From contig NW_025954961.1 of the NCBI RefSeq assembly GCF_022376445.1, positions 1,426,001 to 1,490,000 of the forward strand: 64,000 nucleotides of DNA, in the 5' to 3' direction. Numbering within the stretch: position 1 is the first letter of the stretch; each line of letters opens with the position of its first letter. Positions 47,976-58,366 of the stretch are shown here, one piece after another. The notes beneath the pieces were generated by a model, which saw nothing but the letters and a program-made list of their open reading frames with translations, did not search any database and was not told the origin of the DNA. Position numbers and translations under genes: made by a program. This stretch comes from Fomitopsis serialis (lineage: Eukaryota > Basidiomycota > Agaricomycetes > Polyporales > Fomitopsidaceae).

Positions 47976-49760
47976 ATGCTGAGAGTGTCCTCTCTGGGCC
48001 TCCGTCATGACAAGTCGCGCTTCCTATTCTCGCCACTGCATCGATACGTCTCAACAGCGGCCTACCAAACGACGGAGAGTAGCGATCGACCGCAACACCC
48101 TTTCCATGGAGAGGATCCTCTCACTGGTGCTCCTACAGACTCTTCCCAACGACCTATGTCGCCAATGTCGCCAATGTCACCTGAAACCGGAAACCTTGAC
48201 AGTCGCAATGTCCCTAGCCTCGTCTTTTCGACCCACAGGAGATTGCAGACGCACGGACGACGCCCGACGTCGATGGGTGTACGCGAAGGCCAGGCGAAGA
48301 CAGTCCACGAGGCATTTTCTCCCGCTTTCGCTGCAATTGTGTCAGACAGTCTCCCAGAGGCCAGCACGTCAACGGAAGTGTTCACGGACTCGCCATCTCC
48401 GGCCGAGTCCACCGAAGAGACAAGCCGTGCGGAATTGGAGTATGTCATGGACACGACGGAGGAGGTGGAAGAGGCCTGGGAAGCATATCAACGCTTGTCC
48501 ACCATGCCGCTACCTGAGGACACTCCATCCGTACGCTACTATGCACGCCTACACCGACTGGCGCGCCTCCTGTCGAAGGTCAAACCCCGCACGCGAACGC
48601 TCTTCCTCCGGTTGCTGTCGGTACTCTCTACATTGTACAAGAGCGGTGGCAATGTCCATGCCTGGGAGTGGAACCTGCTCATCGACTGTGCGGGGAAGGG
48701 CTGGCGTAAAACCCGGCCGGAGGACTTCAAGGCGGCCTTGGATGTGTACCGTGATATGATTGAGTCGAAGGCACCTGGCTCGACATCCAACGGTCATAGA
48801 CATGTCCCGGACGGAGGGGCAGGAAGCCAGAAATCTGCGACGCCGGATATTGTCACGTATACGACGCTCCTCCACATAGCTGGTCGTACCCTTCAGCACT
48901 CGATCTTGCGCCACGCCAGAGGTATTCTCGAGGCGTCTGATATCCCCCCAAACCGCATCACGTATCTTTCCCTGGTCAGGTACTACGCCCGCACGAACGA
49001 CCTTACTGGTGTCCGCGCGATCCTGTCGAAGATCCGTGAGCAAGGGCTCGAGCTCGGACTGGACGGCGTTAACGCGTGCGTATGGGCATATGCTCGTGCT
49101 GGTCGCCTTGATATCGCCTCGCTCCTGTATCGTGTTGTGCGACACAACCTCATTCCCGAAGATGAAGTGGGCGAACATGATATCCAGGCGGCGATCCGGC
49201 AGCTTACATTTACGGAAGGGCTGGAAATCCCTTTGACCATCAAGCCCAACGCTATCACATACTACACTCTCATCCAGTGCCACGCGTATCATGGAGACCT
49301 CTCTCGGTCACTCGAGGTCTTCAGGGAGATGATGACGGTGAACGAGCAGTTGGGCTTCTTGGACCAGAGCCTCCCGGACGACGATCCCTCCCGCACTGAC
49401 AAGTCGCCCACCCTCCCCGCTTTCCGGGCCATCTTCCTTGGGTTCGTCCGACACGGTGGCAAGGACGCTGCGCTGCTGAAACGAGCCGGCCCTCTGACCC
49501 AGCGGCTGGCCACTCCTCGGTGGACGATGGAGAACCTGCAGGCGCTGTTCGACACGTTCATGAGATTGCCGCATGACGTTCGACCCAGTGAGCGGACGGT
49601 CTTCTGGATCTTGACCGCCTTCGACGTGCTGAGTGGGCACGCCAATTGGAAGCTGCGTCGCGTCTGGGAGAAGCTCACTGAAAGGTTCGGCGAGTACCAG
49701 GGAGGCAGGTTGGAGCGATTTAGAAAGAGGATCTATGAGAGTGACCAAAAGGGTAGCTAG
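47976..49760 (+). CDS. Mitochondrial pentatricopeptide-repeat (PPR) protein
   Basis: A single exon of about 594 codons. The N-terminus (MLRVSSLGLRHDKSRFLFSP plus LHRYVSTAAY) is a typical mitochondrial presequence. A short PMSPMSPMSP repeat follows. PPR-type helical pairs are visible: ATPDIVTYTTLLHIAGRTLQ, PPNRITYLSLVRYYARTNDL, GVNACVWAYARAGRLDIASL and KPNAITYYTLIQCHAYHGDL plus SRSLEVFREMM. PPR proteins bind organellar RNA in a sequence-specific manner and act in processing or translation. The RNA target cannot be read from the sequence. The gene ends about 110 bases from the convergent AMMECR1 gene. Confidence 0.9.
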   Translation: MLRVSSLGLRHDKSRFLFSPLHRYVSTAAYQTTESSDRPQHPFHGEDPLTGAPTDSSQRPMSPMSPMSPETGNLDSRNVPSLVFSTHRRLQTHGRRPTSMGVREGQAKTVHEAFSPAFAAIVSDSLPEASTSTEVFTDSPSPAESTEETSRAELEYVMDTTEEVEEAWEAYQRLSTMPLPEDTPSVRYYARLHRLARLLSKVKPRTRTLFLRLLSVLSTLYKSGGNVHAWEWNLLIDCAGKGWRKTRPEDFKAALDVYRDMIESKAPGSTSNGHRHVPDGGAGSQKSATPDIVTYTTLLHIAGRTLQHSILRHARGILEASDIPPNRITYLSLVRYYARTNDLTGVRAILSKIREQGLELGLDGVNACVWAYARAGRLDIASLLYRVVRHNLIPEDEVGEHDIQAAIRQLTFTEGLEIPLTIKPNAITYYTLIQCHAYHGDLSRSLEVFREMMTVNEQLGFLDQSLPDDDPSRTDKSPTLPAFRAIFLGFVRHGGKDAALLKRAGPLTQRLATPRWTMENLQALFDTFMRLPHDVRPSERTVFWILTAFDVLSGHANWKLRRVWEKLTERFGEYQGGRLERFRKRIYESDQKGS

Positions 49761-49871
49761 TACAACCATCCATAATACATACAGTGTACAGAAGTCGTTC
49801 TGGTGTGCGATGTGGTACAGATGAGAGGGAGGTATGGTAGATGGTAGTCCATGCTGCGAAACTGATGACAA

Positions 49872-50716
49872 TTACATCGCACCGCCATTCTCCGTCCGCC
49901 ACTGGACGTACTCCTCCCAGCTGACGGTGTACTTCCGGCTCTGGTATCGGCGCAGCTTCACGCTACGTCGGATATCCTCGGTGATGCGACCAGTCCAGCC
50001 TGCCTTGTGGATGGCGCTGTCGATGGTCTCGATCTTATCCCAACCTTGCTCGGGGGCGATCTGTGGCAGGTATGTGGCAGAAAACGTGTGCTTCAGTGCG
50101 CTTCTAGTCGGTATAGAGGTGGAGGATGCGTAAGGAGAGGGCGCCTCGGAAGGAGACGCAGGTCCGGCGGGGAGTAGCGACGGATGCGGGAACGAGATGC
50201 GGACGCCGTGCACTCCGATAGTCCAGTCTAGATACGACGAACCATCCTCGAAGTCTGTCAGGAGGGAGACCCTACACGGACCAATCAGGTCCTCTCCTCG
50301 ACAAGCCATGGCTCCGCACATCCACTCACCCGCATTCTAGAGTCTCCAACTCGCGCTCTTCTATCTTCCTGAATCGATGGTCTTGGAACGCACTGATCAG
50401 GGCATACTCGGCCAGGCCCTCTCGTATTGGGATCGCCTCAAACGTCCCGATGCAGCCTCTCAGCCGGGGCGGCCGTCCGGGGCGCGACGACCTGGTATTC
50501 CAGGTGACAAAGAGCTGGCTGCGAACGATGAGCACCGACTGGTATGTGCACTGCCTGGACGTACTATTTCTCGTCCGGGAACTTAGGTTCGAGGGCCCTG
50601 TGCCCAGTCAGCGCGCAGAAGAGCGCATCGAAGCACCGGAAGCAATGCTCCCTGGTGCAGACGGTCTCGTCGTCCTCTACGAGGTCAACGGCTGGGTTCG
50701 GTGGGATGAGAGCCAT
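49872..50716 (-). CDS. AMMECR1-domain protein
   Basis: The start MALIPPNPAVDLVEDDETVC at 50716 leads to CTREHCFRCFDALFCALTGH, then after an intron QLFVTWNTRSSRPGRPPRLR and GCIGTFEAIPIREGLAEYAL. The LRGCIGTF motif with RIEERELETLEC marks the AMMECR1 fold. The last exon contains SLLTDFEDGSSYLDWTIGVH and GVRISF, then a Ser/Pro-rich insertion, then FSATYLPQIAPEQGWDKIET and SWEEYVQWRTENGGAM. The family is near universal, is linked to human AMME syndrome, and its biochemical role is unsettled. Length (about 245 residues) is normal. Confidence 0.92.
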
Positions 50717-51324
50717 GGCTGGTCGATTCTGCAGCCAGCTAAAGCCGAACGACGGGCCCGCTGAAGATAGCGCAAGAAAGCAGGGGCCTCGGGAGTATGT
50801 ACAGAGGATCACTCGAGTGGTTCACTGGGTAAGATCGCCCGATCAGGAGCACTAAGAAAACCATGCATAGACGCCCATAATCTAGGCTATGTAGAGCGAA
50901 AGGACAGCAGAAAGTAACTGGAGACTACTACAATACAAGAGCGTACACGAGAACAGAGAGACAGAGAGTCCTACTGTTATCGTCTCTGAGTGCGGGCATC
51001 ACTATTGACAAGGTATGATGTATGCTACGACATGACGAGCATCTGAAGAGGATAAATCAAAGAAACCATAACATAAGATACGACATGAGGATATCTGACC
51101 AGTGGGGGGACGTAGAGAGGACGTCCAGGAGGTGATGGGGAAGACGTGAGGGCATGTGAGATCCATGGGTCATGAGAGGATGGGCGGGGCGTAAGCGGAG
51201 GCGAGCACAGTCGGCGGCAAAGATCGTAATGGATGGAGATGGGAGGAGAGCACTCCGAGCGTGGGGGAAGCGATGTCAGGAAGGCCAGAGACGCGGGGGC
51301 AGGACCAGAGTCATGCGAAGGGTG
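50717..51324. other. Intergenic stretch with purine-rich DNA
   Basis: About 608 bases lie between the AMMECR1 start and the Rab stop. A purine-rich segment (about 50930-51330) is present. The plus-strand open frame that starts at 51172 reads mainly antisense to the Rab gene and is not supported. Confidence 0.4.
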
Positions 51325-52689
51325 TCATGTCGAGCAGCAACTCCACGAAGTTCCCGCCGCTTGTTGCGCTTTCTCGCGCGCCTCCTCCTCCTCGGCCTGG
51401 GCCGCCCACATCGGCGTCGTGGGGCAAGTGAGATACACGCTGTCTCTCTTCTTGACTTCGTTTTCTTCTTCGATGCGGTCCTTTCGTGCAATGATAGCAC
51501 CTATCAGGGAGTCGAAGAGTTGCTGAATGCCTGTCACCCATCCGTTAGCATTTCTACGAGAAGTAGATATTGGTCAGCACGTACCGGTGTCATCCTTGGC
51601 AGAGACCTCGAACAATTCCATGCCCTTGTTCAGGCCCCACTCCTGGTCACTAGCCTCGTCTGTCTCTTCGTCTTCCTCGTCCATACTATTGCTGCTCCCG
51701 TCCGCTACCTGGCTCCAGCCTGCGGTCCGGAAGCCGAATTGCGTCTCGAGACGCGAAGTGGGGGCGCGGATCGCGCTATCCACTGTAGGGTCCGCGCTAG
51801 GAAAGCTCAAGAGGCTACCGCTTTTGGCTCGCGGTCGAGTCACCGCAGTTGTATGAGACCGTTTCATAGCAGTCGCCCGAGGATTAGTGTCGTCCAGCTC
51901 CGGTGGCGGTGGTAGCGGCGGTTTCGCCTGCGGAACCGGGCGCATGCTAGGGAATGATGTGAAGCGCGGGCGGATATACGAGAAGGTGGATGGGGGTGGT
52001 GGAGCGGGAGGACTGGGTGGACGAGGCGGAGGGAACCAAGTGTGTAGTGAGAGACGGGCTAGGTCTGAAGTGATCTGTCGCTTATGTTGAAGGTCGGCTT
52101 TGGCACCGACAATGTAGATAATCAAGTCGGGATCGCAATTCTTCTTCAGTTCTGGGATTTATGATTCCATCAGGTGCCTGCAGCTTGCGGTACCGACCCA
52201 GGATGATCGTGACGCACCTTCAAGCCATCCGCGCACATCGTCAAAGCTGGAGGCGTTGGTGATATCATAAAGCAAGAGTGCAGCGTTAGCACCCCGGTAG
52301 TACATGGGTGCCTTGGAGACGCGATCAGGACCGTCTGGCCAGCAGCATACGGAGTTGCAAACGCACCATACTTCGGAACCTCTCCTGTCCCGCTGTATCC
52401 CACAACTGCAATCGGACTTTGATGCCATCCACGTAGACCTTCTTCGTTACGAAGAATGCACCGGTCGTAGAGGTCGTGTTCTTAGGATCGAATTTGTTTT
52501 GGGTATACCGGTGTAACAAGCTGGTCTTGCCAACACCTAGAGCGGGGAGTGTGTCGTGAGACCATTGAAGTGCCGCCGAATAGCATGCGGGCATGCGGTG
52601 AATTTACCTGTGTTGCCCATAATAACGATCTTCGCGTCAATGCCCTGGTCATATCTGGACTTGGAGTATGGGTTGCGTGCATAGGCCAT
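51325..52689 (-). CDS. Rab-family GTPase with a large Pro/Ser-rich insertion
   Basis: The start at 52689 gives [20 protein letters not shown] followed by IVIMGNTG, with an intron before [15 protein letters not shown], together the P-loop GNTGVGKTS. Switch regions follow: [14 protein letters not shown] and [14 protein letters not shown], then [21 protein letters not shown]4 reads VGAKAD, lacking the usual Asn of NKxD. Between G4 and the G5 motif EVSAKDDTG lies an insertion that makes the spacing about 150 residues instead of about 25-30; it contains poly-Pro and an acidic [18 protein letters not shown]. The protein ends SWSCCST, a CC-type prenylation end. It should act in vesicle traffic. The nearest subfamily (Rab5/21/22-like) is a guess. 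Confidence 0.88.
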
Positions 52690-53128
52690 TCCTATAGCAA
52701 ACCAACCGTCGCAAGCAGGGAGACGGGGCCACGGGGGCAGGGCGGGGGAAAGGAGGGGAGGGGGGCAGCACGCAATGCGAGGAAGGGTATTATGGCAGAG
52801 AGAGCCTACAGCTCAGCGCTCGGACCAGGGCGTAGTACGGCAGCCTATCGCGGTGGCGGTCCGGATTAGGATACGGAGCAACAGGAACACGGCCACGCGA
52901 CCACACGTGCTCGCGTATGTGCGCCGGACAAGGCGTCTAGAGGCTGGCGGACCTAGCGTCGCAGCCGAGATAACATCGCTCTCTACCACCGACGGGCCAT
53001 TCAATGCAGCGCGGAAATGAAATCAATGGACATGCTCATAGAACAGCGGGCGCATGGGGTACATTTTGGTAACGCGGCGGCATATCATCATAGACCTCCC
53101 ACACCGTCCACCTGACACAACAGACTCC
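52690..53128. other. Intergenic stretch between the Rab gene and eS7
   Basis: About 440 bases with a G-rich run near 52740-52770. It should contain the Rab promoter and the eS7 3' end. No gene seen. Confidence 0.4.
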
Positions 53129-53835
53129 CTAATCCTGTGCCTGCACCGGGAACTCGAACACGACATCCTTGCCCGTAAGGCGGCGGTAGACGGACGAGAA
53201 CGAGTCGAGCTTGTACTCGAGTGATGTCGCATCCTTGGAGTCGAGGAACCTGCAAACAACCCGATCAGCGCTCGTGCTGCACTGAGTAGGCCCACTGCCA
53301 CGTACACTTTGAGGAGTTTTGAGCCGTCAACAGCGACACGCGTCCGCTTGCCAACGATCTCTGTGGGGAAGACGAGGTCCTCGAGGATCTTCTCGTGGAC
53401 GTTCGTGAGGGTGCGGCTACGAGGCCTCTTCTGCTTGACGCGAGAAGTACGGGTGGGCTTGCGCAGCATCCGGCGCTGGGCAACAAACACGACGTGACGG
53501 TCCGAGAACTTCTTCTCGAGTTCCCGGGTCAGCCTTCATAGAGATCGACTTCAAGTCAGATTCAATGACTTGCATAACTCGGGTGCAACGTACCTTTGTT
53601 GGACCTTGTGGAAGGCCTTGAGCTGAGGTACCGGGACGAAAACAACGATGGCCTTCTTGCCACCGCGAACGTCAACTTCACGGGCGGCAGAGATCTGGAG
53701 AGGTCGCAGCTCAGACTTGAGCTCGGGAACGTTGTTCTCGAGGTCGATTATCGCCTGCGCGACGCTGATCTCCGTCTCATCGGGAGGAGTGGTGGGGGCG
53801 TTGGCCGTGCGGAAGATCTTGTGCTGTACCGACAT
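53129..53835 (-). CDS. RPS7: 40S ribosomal protein S7 (eS7)
   Basis: The start at 53833-53835 gives [20 protein letters not shown]. Exons continue [60 protein letters not shown] and [20 protein letters not shown]. The last exons give [40 protein letters not shown] and [19 protein letters not shown], stop at 53129-53131. Full family length (about 195 residues). eS7 sits on the small subunit and helps early pre-rRNA processing. A 151-base intron (53853-54003, GTGAGT..TTTACAG) lies in the 5' untranslated leader, common in ribosomal protein genes. Confidence 0.96.
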
Positions 53836-53852
53836 CTTGAAGCTTGAGGGAC

Positions 53853-54003
53853 CTGTAAAGGATACGCACAGGGTCAGCATCCAGTCGTCCGCCCAGCCAT
53901 CCATCCCTTTCCACCGAGTGTCTCGCTCCTTTCGCCTGCACAACTCTCGGGACCATCTCCAAGACCGTCTCCAGCAGCAATTCGAGGAGGATCGTGTACT
54001 CAC
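53853..54003 (-). other. 5' leader intron of eS7
   Basis: Read on the minus strand, a GTGAGT donor at 54003 and a TTTACAG acceptor at 53853 define a 151-base intron ending 17 bases before the eS7 ATG. This is longer than the usual 50-60-base introns here. No C/D-box snoRNA pair was recognised inside. Confidence 0.5.
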
Positions 54004-54298
54004 CGTGCCTACCGCCGTCGTTGACTTGGGATGCGGTGATTTTCGTGGTGCAGTCGATGCTGGCAGGTTAGCGCACGTGAGTGAACAAGCGCGGGGACCC
54101 CGAAAGCGGCGATAGTCCGGCGCTCAACCTCGCCTCCATTCAACGCAGCACAACAGAACCTGCCACTGCCTTCTGTGTTCAGTTCTACTTCATGTTGCCG
54201 AATTTGTTGTTTCATGGTATGTGCATGCGTGACAATCCCTGGTGGTATGTCTCGCGCTCTCTATGATGCCTACAATTATTCAATGTCGTCGACACAAC
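54004..54298. other. eS7 promoter and 3' end of the co-chaperone gene
   Basis: About 295 bases upstream of eS7, on the same strand as the gene behind it. No additional gene seen. Confidence 0.4.
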
Positions 54299-55552
54299 TC
54301 AATTATTATCTCTGCTTTTCTTGAACTCCTCTACCCAGTTTGTCTCTGTCGCGCCCTTCGGCAGTACCACGAACGTCAAGCACCCATCCTTGAGCTCGAG
54401 TCCATCCTTCGGCTGCCCCTCCTTTTCCTTAGATGCCTTGAACACGTCCCTCAACGTCATCTTCTTGCCGATCTTCAATAGGCGCTTCCTACTTGTCATG
54501 GCGTACACGACCAACTTGTCAGCAGGGTATTCGTGATTCTTGTCCCAGTGAGGCTCAGGTGCCTCCGGGGGGAACATGGCCGCCAGGTGTGCTGAGAATT
54601 GCGTGTCCTCGACGAAGTGCGAAATGACGTCGGATGTTGCATACTGAGGGTATAGGAAAAAGACGGGGACAATGAGGGTACTGTTGGTCGGATCCTCTGG
54701 GTCAAATGACGGCGCGTAGGGGTTCTCGGAAGCTCCGTTCGGCGGTGAGATGACAATCAAGTTCCGTTCCTATGGAGGCCGCAATCAGGCACTATTGGTG
54801 GCGCGTTCTCTCGTAACTACTCACCTTGAAAGCTGCTTCTAGTCTCCGTTTGTGTTCTTGCTCTTTGCGGATCCGCTCCTGCCTCTCCCTCTCTCTCTTC
54901 TCCTTGGCAGTCTTCTGATTCTCTGCCTTTTGACGTAACGCTCTCACGTCCTTGTTCTTCTCGTCGAATTGTAAGCAGCGGTCACAGCAATCAATGGCTT
55001 CATCGAATCGTTCGAGGGCCATGAGGGCCAGTGCTGACCGATAATGTGCCTTCGACGAGCGTGGGTTTGTCATGATGGCTTTCGAGCAGTCCTTCAGCAC
55101 CGAGCCGTAGTTCACTTCGTGGTGTAGAGCTAGTCAGCCGACTGAATACGCACATGCAGACAACATCCGCTCACTCAATTCCTGGTTACATGCTGCTCGG
55201 TTGCATAGGAGTGCCTCGGTGAGAACAGGATCGGTTGGCTTGGCATCTATTCCCTGCGCATAAAACCCAAGAGCCTCCCGGTAACGTTTCCCTTTGAAGT
55301 AGTCATTTCCTTGCTCTTTGAAGTTCTGTGCGATTTCTGGATATGGACATCAACATGTAATAGGACATCAGATCTTACAGACGTACCGTCTGATGTCCCT
55401 TCATGCGCTAGGCTCTGTAATGCTGCTACTGTCGGATCTTCCAGCGAATCCTCAGGCAATGATTTCATGAAGAGAGGGACCGAATCGAATGCCGCTAGTT
55501 TCTCCTCGATCGGAGCGGGCTGAGGCAACGGGACATGTGATGATCCCGACAT
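54299..55552 (-). CDS. CNS1: Hsp90 co-chaperone Cns1/TTC4 (TPR protein)
   Basis: The start MSGSSHVPLPQPAPIEEKLA is followed by FDSVPLFMKSLPEDSLEDPT, then IAQNFKEQGNDYFKGKRYRE, LLCNRAACNQELMNYGSVLK and TNPRSSKAHYRSALALMALE. These are three TPR motifs with the Lys/Asn/Arg residues that clamp the EEVD tail of Hsp90 or Hsp70. A charged helix (KEKRERERQERIRKEQEHKR) links to the C-terminal Cns1 domain: TLIVPVFFLYPQYATSDVIS, HWDKNHEYPADKLVVYAMTS and CLTFVVLPKGATETNWVEEF. Cns1 is essential in yeast and supports eEF2 folding and Hsp90 work in the cytosol. Four exons. Confidence 0.94.
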
Positions 55553-55884
55553 AATTGAGGGTAGATTAGGCCTGATTTTCTAGACAGAGAGTCGACAATG
55601 GTCAAGCTCGAATGGCAAGGTGTAAGGAAGGAGGAAAGCTGGTTTTCAACTCGGATGACTGGCCATGACCGGTGTATACGATCGAGATCGCTCATCGAGA
55701 TCCGATCGGCATCACGTCACTCACGACTCATCGGGCCGGTGAGAAGGAACGGGGAGCCATGTCTCCCGACTCTGGCGGCTCTCTGGCGGCACCCTCCGCT
55801 GCACGAGTCGACGCAAGTTGATATTCTGCCTCCTTCCCATTGAACTGTCTCTCTAACGTCGATAACTCCTTAGCCATACGCGTC
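55553..55884. promoter_or_regulatory. Divergent promoter between Cns1 and L2HGDH
   Basis: 332 bases between divergent starts. No clear TATA box; nothing else seen. Confidence 0.4.
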
Positions 55885-57506
55885 ATGAATGTCAGAGGCT
55901 TGGTGGCAGCCCTCAATGGTAACGGACGATATGCGTACAAGGCTCGTCTCAGTCTCGATTGATGCGGTTAGGCCACGGCTGGCTAACTGTTGGCTTTCAG
56001 TAGAACCCCGAGTTTGCTGTCGACTACTTGGTTATTGGCGGAGGTAAGTAGGCCTCTCAGCTTCTGCTGATTGCCACCCACCTTCTCTACCAGGTGTAGT
56101 GGGCTTGGCTATTGCCCGTCAATTGGTTCGGACGTTCCCGTCCAAATCGACATTCCTGGTCGAAAGGCATGAGAGGGCAGGAGAAGAAATCAGGTATTTC
56201 CGTCATGCAGCACTGCTACCTCGTTTCTCATGTGAAGCGGCACCAGTTCTCGGAACTCGGAGGTTGTTCACGCCGGTGAGCCTTCAGTTATTACGGCACA
56301 CGAGTCATCGACTCAATGGTACGACACTCCCATTTACGGCCAGGTCTATACTACCCTGGCGACTCGCTGAAGACGCGCCTATGCATCCGAGGAAGGCATC
56401 TCATGTACGAGTATTGCCGCGAACACAATGTCCCTTACAAGAAGGTTGGCAAACTGGTCGTAGCGCGTGACGATCAGCGACCATACATCGAGGGCCTTCA
56501 TGCGAAGGCCGGCAAGATGGGCTGGCCCCTGCATTCTCCCCCGTCTCTGGCACAGACCGCAGCGTTACCGACACAACTGATCAGCGGGGAGCAAACACGG
56601 GAGCTCGAGCCTGACCTGTCCAAAAGTATCGTAGCAGCACTATGGAGCCCAGATACGGGCATCGTGGATTCCCATGAGCTCATGGACAGCTTCGAGGCCT
56701 GCGTCACCGATGGAGGCGGCGAGGTAGCGTACCAAACGCGCGTCGTTCGAGTCGATCCATACAAGCCGGATACGAGCTCAGGCTCAGAGCTGCAAGATAG
56801 TGGCTGGGTGGTACAAACGGTTACGGGAGAAGGAGACAGCGACGCAATGCTCGCTCGGAATATCATCAACTGCTCAGGTCTTGCCGCACATCTCATCCTG
56901 AACTCCCTGCTGCCGAAGCAGTCCCGCATCCCTATGTACTACGGTCGAGGTTCGTATGCATCGTACCGAGGACCGGGCATCAAGAATGTCTCTCATCTCA
57001 TATACCCGTGCCCTGATACTGGACGCACCGTTCACGGCTTTCAGTCGCTAGGCACGCACCTCACTCTCGACATGCAAGGCAAAATCAAGTTTGGACCCGA
57101 TCTCGACTGGCTTCAGCCTCCATCTTCTCAGACCGACAGCGACCTCGTTGACGACGCTGATCCCGATTTTTGGCAGAATCATCTCATCCCAGACGAAAGC
57201 AGGATGGGACAGATGATCGACGCGGTCAAGCAATACCTACCCGAGGTCAATTCAGAAGGCTTCCAGCCGGACTACTGTGGTGTCAGACCGAAGTTGGTCG
57301 GACCGCAGGGCGGGTTCCGAGACTTTGAGTTCCACACGCACTATCCACACACGTTCCTGGGCCCTCATATGGATCCCGGAAGGGTACGCACACCGATGAT
57401 CAGCCTGCTGGGGATCGAGAGTCCCGGGCTGACATCGAGTCTGGCGATTGCGGAGAAGGTCGTGGAGGACATGCTCTGCGGAGAAAATGGACAAGCAAAG
57501 GAGTAA
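55885..57506 (+). CDS. L-2-hydroxyglutarate dehydrogenase (FAD-dependent, mitochondrial)
   Basis: The N-terminus MNVRGLVAALNGNGRYAYKA is basic and could target mitochondria. The FAD-binding strand is split by an intron: FAVDYLVIGG / GVVGLAIARQLVRTF. After another intron comes GTSSRNSEVVHA, then GLYYPGDSLKTRLCIRGRHL. The long last exon has YKKVGKLVVARDDQRPYIEG, AALWSPDTGIVDSHELMDSF, IINCSGLAAHLILN, YYGRGSYASYRG and a final FAD loop GIESPGLTSSLAIAEKVVED. The enzyme oxidises the side product L-2-hydroxyglutarate to 2-oxoglutarate. The exact exon 1/2 splice is uncertain. Its stop is only 38 bases from the convergent NDUFA12 stop. Confidence 0.93.
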
Positions 57507-57544
57507 AACAGTGTATTATATCCGGACGGAGAGTACAGTCGTGT

Positions 57545-58188
57545 CTATGCACCCCGCTGAGCAACCTTCGGCTCCCAAGCCTCGTATTTGGGCTTCGTCG
57601 TGTTGTAAGATTTGTACGCGCCCCTCGTGCCGGTCAAGTTCTCGTGGTACGGCTTTTTGAGAACATGAGTATCATTGCAGCAAATAAGGAGATTGATAAG
57701 TGCTTACTGCCTTCCACGGAGGAGAGAGGTTCTGCATGATCCGGTCTTCGGGGGGAGGATCCTTGCGAATCTGGTGCAACCATGCGTGCCATTCGGGTGG
57801 GACTTGGGTGGCATTGAAGTCATGCTGCATGCAGAGTGAGCCCACTCGAGCTAGACTGAGGGTGCACATGGTAAACCCATACCTGCGAGAAGTCAACCCA
57901 TCGGTGACGACCTGTGCGATTCTAGTCAGGACAGCTCTCGTCCTGAGTCCATGACTGCACTCACCAGGGACTTCCTCCTCCGCATTCAGGTTCTCAAAGT
58001 AGCGGTTTCCGAACCTGCGCGACGCAGTCAGATCTGCTCCTCAGCTGCAGTAGCCTCGACAGCGTTACGCACTGGTCCCTGCCCATGAACTTCCCCGACT
58101 TGGCATCGCCGATATACTGCATCTGATGCCACCATTCCTTCAGACCGACCCTGCGGATGGAGCGTATAGTTCGAGCGAGGGAGACCAT
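57545..58188 (-). CDS. NADH:ubiquinone oxidoreductase subunit NDUFA12 (B17.2)
   Basis: The start at 58188 gives MVSLARTIRSIRRVGLKEWW followed by HQMQYIGDAKSGKFMGRDQ. Further exons read FGNRYFENLNAEEEVPGRHR, WVDFSQHDFNATQVPPEWHA, WLHQIRKDPPPEDRIMQNLS and PPWKAPYHENLTGTRGAYKS, ending YEAWEPKVAQRGA. The WVD(F/Y)..HD(F)(N/D)..QVPPEWH..WLH block identifies the family. It is an accessory subunit at the matrix arm of complex I. Its start lies 178 bases from the divergent mitochondrial PPR-like gene, a possible shared mitochondrial promoter. Confidence 0.95.
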
Positions 58189-58366
58189 TCCTGGCCAGGC
58201 GCAACTGTCGGAGACTTGATGGTCGCAGACTCGCAGACTCGCCGGCGACTCCGAGGCGGGGTGCTTACGTAAGAGAACCGAGTGAGCGCCTGCAGACACT
58301 GAGACAGGCGAGCAAATCGCGCTGTCGGTGTCGCCGCTTGCAGAGTGTTCCACCACTCTGCTCTCC
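58189..58366. promoter_or_regulatory. Short bidirectional promoter of two mitochondrial genes
   Basis: Only 178 bases separate the starts of NDUFA12 and the PPR-like protein. It includes GTCTCCGAC-like repeats, but no motif is assigned. Confidence 0.4.

Noticed and set aside
51172..51915. 247-codon plus-strand frame
   Set aside because: Mostly antisense to the Rab gene's last exons; no motif.
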